Shown here in pieces: positions 1 through 5,726 of a stretch of DNA of 7,848 nt (position 1 is its first letter; every line of letters starts with the position of its first letter). Both the position numbers and the translations under genes were made by a program. Source of the stretch: Hydrogenophaga sp. (lineage in GTDB: Bacteria > Pseudomonadota > Gammaproteobacteria > Burkholderiales > Burkholderiaceae_C). The notes below the pieces were generated by a model. The model was not told where the DNA came from, searched no databases, and was given only the letters and a program-made list of their open reading frames with translations. Location of the stretch: contig JALOSN010000038.1 in the NCBI GenBank assembly GCA_025458415.1, forward strand, positions 1 through 7,848, read 5' to 3'.

Positions 1-59
1 ATGAAGGTGGCTTGCGTTCCCTTGCCGGCACCGGGGGCGCCCAACAGAATCAGTTTCAT
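1..59 (-). CDS. adk: adenylate kinase, N-terminal fragment (cut by window edge)
   Basis: Adenylate kinase interconverts ATP + AMP and 2 ADP in the cytosol. Only the first 19 codons are present, reading MKLILLGAPGAGKGTQATF on the minus strand. This is the canonical Adk start: a short beta strand followed by the P-loop GAPGAGKGTQA that binds the ATP phosphates. The ATG at 59-57 is preceded by AAGGA about 6 nt upstream, a good ribosome binding site, so the start is well fixed. The rest of the gene lies to the left of the window. It follows kdsB on the same strand after a 152-bp gap, so it may have its own promoter. Other P-loop kinases are possible in principle, but the exact N-terminus is typical of Adk. 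Confidence 0.9.
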   Translation of the reverse strand, partial: MKLILLGAPGAGKGTQATF

Positions 60-91
60 CGTCTTCCTTGGATTGCTTGAATATCAATTGC

Positions 92-116
92 GCGAACACT
101 TGTCTCCGGTGTTCGC
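92..116 (-). other. hairpin between kdsB and adk
   Basis: A perfect 8-bp inverted repeat, GCGAACAC and GTGTTCGC, is separated by a 9-nt loop. It lies downstream of the kdsB stop and about 33 nt before the adk start. No T-run follows on either strand, so it is not a standard intrinsic terminator. It could be a structured adk leader, a Rho-assisted 3' end of the upstream transcript, or a protein binding site. The repeat is seen directly; its role is unknown. Confidence 0.5.
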
Positions 117-147
117 CCCGAGGCCGGCCGCCTCAGGCATCCGTTCA

Positions 148-156
148 AGGATAGCA
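148..156 (-). promoter_or_regulatory. possible extended -10 promoter element for adk
   Basis: On the minus strand the string TGCTATCCT fits the extended -10 pattern TGnTATAAT with four of six matches in the hexamer. It stands about 90 nt before the adk start and after the kdsB stop. No good -35 hexamer stands at the usual distance, which an extended -10 can tolerate. This is weak evidence and could be chance. Confidence 0.22.
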
Positions 157-211
157 TGGGGATCCCCGACGCTGGCTTACAGCATCAGCGTGCCAATCTG
201 GCAGCGGTAAC

Positions 212-852
212 TCAATGGCCAGGCAAGCTGCCCATCAGTGCACGAACCCGCTCAAGGTCGTCCGGCGTGTCCACGCCGGGCCCGGGAGCCTGCCTGCACG
301 GGTGCACAGCGATGCGTCCGCCATGCCATAGCACGCGCAGTTGTTCCAGTGATTCGATCCGCTCCATGGGGGCGGGTGTCAGCGTCGGGAATTGCCGCAG
401 GTAGCCGGCACGGTAGGCATAGATCCCGACGTGTCGCAGCGGAGCAGGCGAATGGGGTGGGCAGCGGTACCCATGACGCAGTCGGTCCGCGTCAGCAGCA
501 GGTTCGCCACGTCATCAATGAGCGATGGGTCGATCAAGGGTTCGTCGCCCTGCACATTCACCACCACATCATCACCGTCAAGCCCCAACTGCTCGCAGGC
601 CTGGGCGAGGCGATCGCTGCCACTGGGGTGATGGGCGTCGGTCATCAAGGCCTGAACTCCATGCCTTTCACAGGCGGAGATGATGCGGGCATCGTCCGCA
701 GCCACCCAGACCGCACGTGCCGAGCTCCTGGCGGCGCGGCGCGCCACGTGCACCACCATGGGCAGTCCTGCAATGTCCGCCAATGGCTTGTCCGGCAGGC
801 GTGTCGAGGACATCCGCGCCGGAATGAGGACACAAAACGACCCGCTGCCCAT
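212..852 (-). pseudogene. kdsB: 3-deoxy-manno-octulosonate cytidylyltransferase, internally deleted and frameshifted
   Basis: KdsB activates Kdo with CTP to CMP-Kdo for lipopolysaccharide inner-core synthesis in the cytosol. From ATG 852, 134 residues match the family well: the nucleotide-binding N-terminus FCVLIPARMSSTRLPDKPLA (residues 6-25), HPSGSDRLA (75-83) and the metal/nucleotide motif NVQGDEP (99-105), ending at TAAHPI near 451. From about 444 the match resumes in another frame with LRHVGIYAYRAGYLRQFP, LEQLRVLWHGGRIAVH and GPGVDTPDDLERVRALMG, stopping at 212. The middle of the family, including the conserved NPN-VKVV stretch and the SRAPIPW segment, is absent. About 45-60 codons appear lost, with a length leaving remainder 1 on division by 3, so the N-terminal frame runs into unrelated residues and stops at 379. 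Without the gap the gene would have the normal size of about 250-265 residues. It starts 10 bp after the Trm112-like stop. No strong Shine-Dalgarno is visible. Either a true null allele or an assembly error. Confidence 0.85.
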
Positions 853-862
853 GGCGAACCGC

Positions 863-1069
863 TCAGGCGGGAGAGGTCGCGCGGCCGATCCGCTCGATCT
901 CATCGTCGCTCAGCGTCCGCGCTTCGTGCTCGAGCAGGATGGGAATGCCGTCACGCACCGGATAGGCCAGGCGCGCGCTGCGAGAGACCAACTCCATCTT
1001 GTCGCGGTTGAAAATGAGCGGGCCCTTGGTGACAGGGCAGACCAGCAGTTCGAGCAGTTTCGTTTCCAT
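863..1069 (-). CDS. Trm112/YcaR-like small protein
   Basis: This 68-residue protein begins METKLLELLVCPVTKGPL and continues with SARLAYPVRDGIPILLEHEAR, the standard pattern of the bacterial Trm112 family (YcaR of E. coli). The family has a zinc-ribbon-like fold. In eukaryotes and archaea Trm112 activates methyltransferases, while the bacterial role is poorly defined. Only one cysteine (C11) is present, so a four-cysteine zinc site cannot form; this is common in the bacterial branch. The acidic tail LSDDEIERIGRA extends slightly beyond the conserved core. It sits between lpxK and kdsB, the usual location in many proteobacteria, 45 bp after lpxK and 10 bp before kdsB. No Shine-Dalgarno precedes the ATG at 1069-1067, but a promoter-like sequence ends just upstream. 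Confidence 0.88.
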   Translation of the reverse strand: METKLLELLVCPVTKGPLIFNRDKMELVSRSARLAYPVRDGIPILLEHEARTLSDDEIERIGRATSPA

Positions 1070-1075
1070 GGCGTG

Positions 1076-1104
1076 ATCATAGTGTCCAGCTGACCAACGG
1101 CCAA
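1076..1104 (-). promoter_or_regulatory. candidate sigma70 promoter for Trm112-like gene and kdsB
   Basis: On the minus strand TTGGCC (1104-1099, four of six matches to TTGACA) and TATGAT (1081-1076, five of six matches to TATAAT) are separated by exactly 17 nt. A start site 7 nt after the -10 would fall on the A of the ATG of the Trm112-like gene, giving a leaderless message. This agrees with the absence of a Shine-Dalgarno there. It lies in the short lpxK-Trm112 gap and could also be chance. Confidence 0.4.
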
Positions 1105-1114
1105 CGGGAGGGGC

Positions 1115-2167
1115 TCACTGGGGCACAGCCGGCAGGCGTTCATCCAGCGCGTCGAAGAAAGCCTGATCCAGCAACAGCTCCAGGGGAGCCGCCCACACCG
1201 GCGGATCACCGGCTTTCCAGCATTCCGCCAGCTTGAACAGGTCTTTCTCGGTGCAGACCACAGGTAGCGACTGGCTCAGCAGCGCCGCGTAGGTCTCTGG
1301 CGGCGCGTGGTCTGGCAGTGCGATTTCATGGGCCGCCATCGCGCCTTGCCGGCGCAACATGTCGAAGAAGACCTGCGGCTGCGCGATGCCGGCCACTGCA
1401 GTGAAGCGGTGGCTGCCGAGTTGGCTGAGCGGCAGGCGTTGGCCGTCCAGGCCGACCAGATCCGTGGCCAGCAAGCGACGTCCTGCAAAGCGCGGTATGC
1501 CGGCCGGCAAGGGGACAGGAATGGGTTGACGGTCGAGTCGGTGCTGTTGGAGGACCAGATCAGGGATCCGGCACAGCAGCCCCGGCGGCCATGGCTCTCG
1601 AAGCAGGCCGGCTGGCAGCAGCCAGCCGTTGCCGATGCCGCGCTCGTCGAACACCGCCACCGCCACATCCCGCTTCAATGCCAGGTGCTGAAGACCGTCG
1701 TCGCACAGCAGCAGATTGACGCGCGGATGGGCGCGGAGCAGGGCCATTGCGGCTGCGACTCGATCCCTGCACACAAAGACCGGAACCGATGCCCGCCTGC
1801 GGATCAGCACCGGTTCGTCGCCGCCCTGTGACGGCAGGGTGTCTGCATGGATCTCGAGCACCTCGCTGCCGCGGCGGCCGTGACCACGCGATACCACGCC
1901 AGGCTCCCATCCACGCTGCCTGAAGTGTTTGACCAGGGCCAGCACCGTGGGTGTCTTTCCTGCACCACCCACCACCAGATTCCCGATCACGACCACAGGG
2001 ACCGGGAGGCGCTCGCTCCTGAGGACGCCAATTCGGTAGAGCAGGCGTCGCAGCAGCAGCGCCAGCCCGTACAGTGCCGCCAGCGGGCGTCTGCGCCACG
2101 CCGGCCAGCCGCGCTGTTGGGCCTCGGCCTGCCAGCGGGCATGGCGCTGCGCCTGCGTCTGGCTCAT
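1115..2167 (-). CDS. lpxK: tetraacyldisaccharide 4'-kinase
   Basis: LpxK phosphorylates the 4' position of the lipid A disaccharide at the cytoplasmic face of the inner membrane, the step just before Kdo addition. The 350 residues match the usual length of about 330-350. A hydrophobic, arginine-rich N-terminal helix (about 29-49, LAALYGLALLLRRLLYRIGV) is the expected membrane anchor. It is followed by the P-loop in IGNLVVGGAGKTP (61-73), VVSRGHGRRG (91-100), GGDEP (115-119), LLCDDGLQHLALKRD (153-167, Walker B-like) and GNGWLLPAGLLREP (179-192). The C-terminal half holds FTAVAGIAQPQVFFD and VVCTEKDLFKL, also typical. All expected catalytic motifs look intact. The ATG at 2167 lies 13 bp after the exbD stop with only a weak GGA close to it, suggesting translational coupling. 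Downstream are the Trm112-like gene and kdsB, so the cluster links two lipid A-Kdo steps. Confidence 0.96.
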   Translation of the reverse strand: MSQTQAQRHARWQAEAQQRGWPAWRRRPLAALYGLALLLRRLLYRIGVLRSERLPVPVVVIGNLVVGGAGKTPTVLALVKHFRQRGWEPGVVSRGHGRRGSEVLEIHADTLPSQGGDEPVLIRRRASVPVFVCRDRVAAAMALLRAHPRVNLLLCDDGLQHLALKRDVAVAVFDERGIGNGWLLPAGLLREPWPPGLLCRIPDLVLQQHRLDRQPIPVPLPAGIPRFAGRRLLATDLVGLDGQRLPLSQLGSHRFTAVAGIAQPQVFFDMLRRQGAMAAHEIALPDHAPPETYAALLSQSLPVVCTEKDLFKLAECWKAGDPPVWAAPLELLLDQAFFDALDERLPAVPQ

Positions 2168-2180
2168 GATCCGGTTGGGG

Positions 2181-2621
2181 TCAGGGACGGTTGCCGCCCG
2201 AGCGCCGGTTAGAAGCCTGCTGGGTGGCGAAAGTGATCTGAATCAACCCGGCCCGACGCGCTGCGTCCATGACGTTGATGACCGATTGGTGGGTAGCGGC
2301 CGCATCGGCACTGATCACGATCACCACGTCACGGCTGTCCTGGCTGGCCTGCGCCAGTGCCAGGGTCAGCATATCGACCCCGGTGCCTTCCAGAACCTGC
2401 TGATTCAGTGCATAGCGTCCGTCACTGCTGATGGAGACCACCACCTCCTTGGGCTTGTCACGAGGAGCCTGGGCATCCGCCACCGGCAGGTTGACCTGCA
2501 ACTCGGTGAACTTGCTGTAGGTCGTGGTCATCATCAGGAAGATGAGTACCACGAGCAGGATGTCGATGAACGGGATCAGGTTGATTTCCGGTTCTTCGCG
2601 GGATCCAGGTCTGAAGTTCAT
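2181..2621 (-). CDS. exbD: ExbD/TolR-family biopolymer transport protein
   Basis: ExbD-type proteins combine with ExbB in the inner membrane to use the proton gradient and drive TonB or related periplasmic partners. The 146 residues show the family layout: a short cytoplasmic N-terminus rich in charge (MNFRPGSREEPEINLIPF), one transmembrane helix (about 14-35) with the essential aspartate D20 in FIDILLVVLIFLMM, then a periplasmic domain with LPVADA and VVVSISSDGRYALN and ending VINVMDAARRAGLIQITFAT. Length is normal. The start gives the typical MNFR N-terminus; the Shine-Dalgarno is poor. It follows exbB by 36 bp and precedes lpxK by 13 bp, an arrangement common in betaproteobacteria. No tonB or tolA is in the window, so whether it serves TonB, Tol or another partner cannot be decided here. 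Confidence 0.93.
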   Translation of the reverse strand: MNFRPGSREEPEINLIPFIDILLVVLIFLMMTTTYSKFTELQVNLPVADAQAPRDKPKEVVVSISSDGRYALNQQVLEGTGVDMLTLALAQASQDSRDVVIVISADAAATHQSVINVMDAARRAGLIQITFATQQASNRRSGGNRP

Positions 2622-2657
2622 GAGGATGCGGTCTTGAGGTCGACGCAGCAGGGCCGG

Positions 2658-3302
2658 TCAGGCCCGGCGGTGCGAAATCAGGTGGCGTGCAAACCGCTCG
2701 GCCGCCACTTCCATGGCCAGCAGGTAGCTGTCCACCCGAGCGCGGAAGTAGCGCCAGAAAATGAGGGCCGGTATGGCCACCATCAGCCCGAACGCGGTGT
2801 TGTACAGCGCAATCGAGATGCCTCTGGCCAGTTGCACCGGGTCGCCTCCGCCAGCCGATGTGCCCATGCCGCCGTCCATGCCCTGTGAGGCAAATATCTC
2901 GATCATGCCGATCACGGTTCCCAGCAGCCCCAGCAGCGGGGCCGCCGAGGCGATGGTGGCCAGGGCCCCCAGGTAGCGTTGCAGCTTGGCGGCGGCATGG
3001 CGGCCAGCCCCCTCCAGATTGGAGCGCAGGTCGTCCTCGGTGGCGCGTGGGTTCTGGTGGTAGGTGCGAAAACCGCTGGCCAGTACTTCGCCCAACACCG
3101 AGTTCTGCTCCAGCTGGGAAACCACTTCCGGCGCCGGCAGGCCGTTCTTGGAAACCATGATGGCCTCGTCGAGCAGCTTGGGCGGGACGATCCGGTCGGT
3201 CTTGAGGCTGATGAAGCGCTCGATGATGAGGGCCAGGCCGATGATCGAGCAGGCGATCAGGGGCCAGATGGGCCAGCCGGCGGCTTGTATGATGGACAGC
3301 AA
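2658..3302 (-). CDS. exbB: ExbB/TolQ/MotA-family proton channel protein
   Basis: This is the channel partner of ExbD. I choose the TTG at 3302-3300, giving 214 residues beginning MLSIIQAAGWPIWPL, because the sequence GGAGA stands 7 nt upstream and because the family starts there. An upstream ATG at 3374 in frame would add 24 residues unlike the family. Three membrane segments are visible at about 12-32, 112-135 and 160-182. The cytoplasmic loop between the first two carries the usual alpha-helical stretch (SVLGEVLASGFRTYH, DLRSNLEGAGRHAAAKLQRYL). TM2 has APLLGLLGTVIGMIEIF with T129 and TM3 has GISIALYNTAFGLMVAIPAL with T169, both pore threonines. The position matching E176 of E. coli ExbB appears to be isoleucine (I164). 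The insertion GMDGGMGTSAGGGD after TM2 is glycine-rich. It is the first gene of the minus-strand cluster. Confidence 0.92.
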   Translation of the reverse strand: MLSIIQAAGWPIWPLIACSIIGLALIIERFISLKTDRIVPPKLLDEAIMVSKNGLPAPEVVSQLEQNSVLGEVLASGFRTYHQNPRATEDDLRSNLEGAGRHAAAKLQRYLGALATIASAAPLLGLLGTVIGMIEIFASQGMDGGMGTSAGGGDPVQLARGISIALYNTAFGLMVAIPALIFWRYFRARVDSYLLAMEVAAERFARHLISHRRA

Positions 3303-3308
3303 AAGGGG

Positions 3309-3313
3309 TCTCC
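3309..3313 (-). promoter_or_regulatory. ribosome binding site fixing the exbB TTG start
   Basis: GGAGA on the minus strand, 6-7 nt ahead of the TTG at 3302-3300. No comparable site precedes the more distant in-frame ATG at 3374, so this decides the start. Confidence 0.7.
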
Positions 3314-3321
3314 GGGCAGGC

Positions 3322-3338
3322 GGCGCCAACAAGGCGCC
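3322..3338 (-). other. hairpin in the exbB leader
   Basis: Two copies of the palindrome GGCGCC separated by 5 nt (TTGTT on the minus strand) can form a perfect 6-bp all-GC stem. It lies 9 nt upstream of the exbB Shine-Dalgarno, so in the messenger it would sit next to the ribosome binding site. It lacks a T-run and is not a terminator. A translational role is inference only. Confidence 0.45.
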
Positions 3339-3362
3339 CTCGGGTGAAAACCTCCGGATTAT

Positions 3363-3379
3363 GGCGCAGAGCATGCGCC
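3363..3379 (-). other. second hairpin upstream of exbB
   Basis: GGCGCA and TGCGCC flank a 5-nt loop (GAGCA on the plus strand), a perfect 6-bp stem. No T-run follows. With the hairpin at 3322-3338 it makes a structured region upstream of exbB. Function unknown. Confidence 0.4.
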
Positions 3380-3409
3380 GTTCTTCGGGTGAACGGTCAC
3401 GCCATCATT

Positions 3410-3434
3410 CACAGATTCTGTGGATATCTCTGTG
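3410..3434. promoter_or_regulatory. possible operator: TCTGTG half-sites with central GATATC
   Basis: A perfect 13-bp palindrome CACAGATTCTGTG (3410-3422) is followed by the palindrome GATATC (3423-3428) and another TCTGTG (3429-3434). The two TCTGTG copies are 12 bp apart, slightly more than one helical turn. The junction TGTGGATAT is also one mismatch from the DnaA box form TGTGGATAA. It sits about 110 bp from exbB and 165 bp from xseA, a reasonable place for a regulator of either. The binding protein is unknown. Confidence 0.35.
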
Positions 3435-3599
3435 GGAAACCGGGCCTTGCATTCGAAAATCCCCCAGGATGGCTGGATCCTCGTGTGAATGAACAAAAAA
3501 CAGGCACGCGTTTCCGGCTTCAAATGAAGAGTGTGCCGCCACAGCGCAGGACCCCTGCCGCTGCCCAGTGTGGGTCGCGTGTCCATTCGACCTGTAGAC

Positions 3600-4910
3600 A
3601 TGTTTGGTGCTGCGAGCCCGATGATGGAAGACTTTCCGAAGCCAAACGCTGAACCGACGCGGACTGTATGGGCTGTTGGCCCGCTGATGCGCGCCGTTGC
3701 CGACACCCTGGCTGCACGCTTCAATCCGGTCACCGTTCGCGGGGAAGTGTCGGGGTTCTCGCGCGCAGCCAGCGGACATTGTTACTTCTCGCTGAAGGAC
3801 GACAGCGGACAGGTCCGTTGTGCCATGTTCCGCAGATCAGCCGACCAGCTGACGTTCGCGCCCAGGGACGGCCAACTGGTGGAGGCTCGGGGCCGTCTGG
3901 ATGTCTATGGTCCCCGGGGTGATCTGCAACTGATCGTCGATGCCCTGCGCGTGGCCGGTCAGGGCAGTCTGTTCGAACAGTTTCTGCGCCTGAAGGCGCG
4001 CCTGGAAGCAGAAGGTCTTTTTGATGCGGAGCGCAAGCGTGCGCTGCCTGGCCAGCCACGCTCTCTGGGCCTGGTGACCTCCCTGGGCGCAGCGGCCTTG
4101 CGCGATGTGGTCACGACCCTGGCCAGACGGGTGCCTCACCTGCCGGTGCTTTTCTTCCCTGCGGCGGTGCAAGGTGCCGGCGCTCCCCAGGAGTTGGTGC
4201 TGGCGCTCGAAGCAGCGTACCAGCGGCACCGGATCCAGGGCGACATCGACGTGCTGCTGTTGGTACGGGGGGGTGGTTCCCTGGAGGATCTCTGGGCCTT
4301 CAATGACGAGCAGGTGGTTCGAGCGGTCACCCGTGCTCCGATGCCGGTCATCTGCGGGGTCGGTCACGAGACCGATTTCACCTTGAGCGACTTTGCTGCC
4401 GATCTCCGGGCGCCCACACCGACGGCGGCGGCAGAGTTGTGTTCGCCCTCGCGTGAACAGCGCCTGGGCGAGCTGGACTACCTCGCAGAGCGACTGTCGG
4501 TCGCGCTCAATGACGCACTGGGCCGGCGGACTCAGCGGCTGGACTGGCTGGGTCAACGGCTGGGGCGGCCGTCGTCCCGCCTGCACGTTGCCAGTCAGCA
4601 ACTGGTGGAAATCGACCATCGTCTGCGGGTTGGTGCGAGGCAGCAGCTGCAGGATGGCCAGGTTCGTGTGCAGACATTGGGCGCTTCAATGTCCCAAGCC
4701 GTGCAGCGGGGCGTGATGGTGCAGGGCCAGCGATTGCAACGGGCAGCCACAGCCCTGGCCATGATGGACCCGCAGTTGGTGCTCAAGCGAGGCTATGCGC
4801 TGCTGACCGATCCGAACGGCCAGCTGGTGACCCAGGTGGCCCAGGCATCGCCAGGGCAAATCCTTCAGGCCCACCTCAGCGATGGCCGACTCGATGTGAA
4901 AGTCCAATGA
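3600..4910 (+). CDS. xseA: exodeoxyribonuclease VII large subunit
   Basis: XseA is the catalytic subunit of exonuclease VII, which with XseB degrades single-stranded DNA to oligonucleotides in repair and recombination. With the ATG at 3600 the product has 436 residues (E. coli XseA has 456). The N-terminal OB-fold spans roughly 22-118 with VWAVGPLM, VRGEVSGFSRAASGHCYFSL and FAPRDGQLVEARGRLDVY. The catalytic domain follows, with LGLVTSLGAAALRDV (156-170), RGGGSLEDLWAFNDE (223-237) and the signature starting GVGHETDFTLSDFAAD (253-268) and ending RAPTPTAAAE (270-279). A helical, Gln/Arg-rich region (about 285-385) is the coiled-coil part, then the C-terminal DPQLVLKRGYALLTD. The start is uncertain: ATGs at 3621 or 3624 would give an N-terminus closer to typical length, and GTG 3531 is in frame too; none has a strong Shine-Dalgarno. 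xseB is not in the window. sodB follows after 133 bp. Confidence 0.95.
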   Translation: MFGAASPMMEDFPKPNAEPTRTVWAVGPLMRAVADTLAARFNPVTVRGEVSGFSRAASGHCYFSLKDDSGQVRCAMFRRSADQLTFAPRDGQLVEARGRLDVYGPRGDLQLIVDALRVAGQGSLFEQFLRLKARLEAEGLFDAERKRALPGQPRSLGLVTSLGAAALRDVVTTLARRVPHLPVLFFPAAVQGAGAPQELVLALEAAYQRHRIQGDIDVLLLVRGGGSLEDLWAFNDEQVVRAVTRAPMPVICGVGHETDFTLSDFAADLRAPTPTAAAELCSPSREQRLGELDYLAERLSVALNDALGRRTQRLDWLGQRLGRPSSRLHVASQQLVEIDHRLRVGARQQLQDGQVRVQTLGASMSQAVQRGVMVQGQRLQRAATALAMMDPQLVLKRGYALLTDPNGQLVTQVAQASPGQILQAHLSDGRLDVKVQ

Positions 4911-4967
4911 CCGCACCTTGCCGGCGCCATCAAGACCACCCCGCCTGTGTTGTGGCTCGGCCGTGCC

Positions 4968-4973
4968 TACAAT
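4968..4973 (+). promoter_or_regulatory. possible -10 element for sodB
   Basis: TACAAT matches five of six positions of TATAAT and lies 70 nt upstream of the sodB start in the xseA-sodB gap. No good -35 hexamer is found 16-18 nt upstream; the TTGTGG at 4950-4955 is only 12 nt away, too close. I see no terminator after xseA, so some read-through from xseA is possible. Confidence 0.3.
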
Positions 4974-5043
4974 GTCCTGCTGGTCGGCGCCATTTGCTGG
5001 TGCCTCATCCTTTTTCGACAACACCGCATTCTGAGGAACCCAC

Positions 5044-5625
5044 ATGGAACATACCCTGCCCGCCCTGCCTTTCGGCCTTGACGACCTGGCTCCGCATTAC
5101 AGCCGCGAAACCCTGGAGTTCCACCACGGCAAGCACCACAATGCCTATGTGGTCAACCTCAACAACCTGCAAAAGGGCACCGAGTTCGAAACCATGGACC
5201 TGGAGTCCATCATCAAGAAGTCCAGCGGCGGCATCTACAACAACGCGGCCCAGATCTGGAACCACACGTTCTTCTGGAATTGCATGAAGCCCAACGGGGG
5301 CGGTGAGCCCTCCGGTGCGCTGGCTGCGGCCATCAACGCCAAATGGGGCAGCTACGCCGCTTTCAAGGAGGCTTTCGTCAAGTCCGCTGTGGGCAATTTC
5401 GGATCCGGCTGGACCTGGCTGGTGAAGAAGGCCGATGGATCGGTGGACATCGTCAACATGGGTGCCGCCGGCACGCCGCTGACCACGGGTGACACCGCCC
5501 TGCTCACGGTGGATGTCTGGGAGCATGCCTACTACATCGACTACCGCAACCTGCGCCCCAAGTTCGTCGAGACTTTCCTCGACAAGCTGGTGAACTGGTC
5601 TTTTGCCGAGAAAAACTTCGGCTGA
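5044..5625 (+). CDS. sodB: superoxide dismutase, Fe type
   Basis: SodB converts superoxide to hydrogen peroxide and oxygen in the cytoplasm. The 193 residues equal the E. coli SodB length and align without visible gaps over most of it. The four metal ligands are present at H27 (EFHHGKHHNAYV), H74 (IWNHTFFWNC), D157 and H161 (VDVWEHAYYIDY), with Y35 as second-sphere residue. The glutamine in NNAAQIWNH (Q70) comes from the N-terminal half, which together with GNFGSGWTWLV points to the iron enzyme rather than manganese. Metal use cannot be proved from sequence. No signal peptide. A good Shine-Dalgarno, GAGGAA, stands 5 nt upstream of the ATG. A strong intrinsic terminator follows the stop, so the gene ends its transcription unit. 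Codon use favours G/C third positions strongly, as in a well-expressed gene. Confidence 0.97.
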   Translation: MEHTLPALPFGLDDLAPHYSRETLEFHHGKHHNAYVVNLNNLQKGTEFETMDLESIIKKSSGGIYNNAAQIWNHTFFWNCMKPNGGGEPSGALAAAINAKWGSYAAFKEAFVKSAVGNFGSGWTWLVKKADGSVDIVNMGAAGTPLTTGDTALLTVDVWEHAYYIDYRNLRPKFVETFLDKLVNWSFAEKNFG

Positions 5626-5649
5626 CCTCCGGCGCTTCGGCCGCCTCAA

Positions 5650-5680
5650 GGCCCGCTGGCGTGATGCCGGCGGGCCTTTT
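5650..5680 (+). terminator. Rho-independent terminator of sodB
   Basis: GGCCCGCTGG and CCGGCGGGCC form a 10-bp stem with one T-G wobble, a 7-nt loop, and TTTT directly after it. It begins 25 nt past the sodB stop. This isolates sodB from icd. Confidence 0.88.
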
Positions 5681-5726
5681 GCTTGGGGGCTTCAAGCAGG
5701 CTGGTGCAAAAAAACTGGAGGAAATG

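Larger units (their letters stand above)
3303..3599. other. divergent intergenic region exbB / xseA
   Basis: About 300 bp with no gene I can support. It separates exbB (minus) from xseA (plus) and must carry the promoters for both. It contains two compact hairpins (3322-3338 and 3363-3379), a TCTGTG half-site cluster (3410-3434), and an octamer CGGGTGAA repeated at 3341 and 3386. The open frames crossing it have no recognisable protein character. I could not find a -35/-10 pair good enough to call on either strand. Confidence 0.6.

Noticed and set aside
440..455. Programmed frameshifting as an explanation for the kdsB frame change
   Set aside because: There is no slippery heptamer at the junction, and a frame change alone would not replace the missing conserved middle of the protein.
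238..1011. A 257-codon plus-strand open frame across kdsB and the Trm112-like gene
   Set aside because: The product is Arg/His/Ala-rich with no family resemblance, and it lies opposite recognisable minus-strand genes. It gains no support from the damage in kdsB.
1307..1831. A plus-strand open frame opposite lpxK
   Set aside because: LpxK on the minus strand has all its motifs; this frame has low-complexity Gln/Arg/Ala content and no start signal.
3531..3599. GTG at 3531 as the start of xseA
   Set aside because: It would add 23 residues without family resemblance, and the nearby AAGA is too close to the GTG. ATG 3600, 3621 or 3624 are more plausible.
3837..4619. A 260-codon minus-strand open frame opposite xseA
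   Set aside because: Shadow of xseA; Gln/Arg-rich and without motifs, and no ribosome binding site supports it.
4950..4973. TTGTGG and TACAAT as a full sodB promoter
   Set aside because: The spacing is only 12 nt, well below the 16-18 nt needed, so only the -10-like element is kept, at low confidence.
4922..4993. Repeated CGGCGCCAT flanking the xseA-sodB gap
   Set aside because: Two copies of a 9-mer rich in G and C in a high-GC genome are readily explained by chance, and no further structure supports a function.
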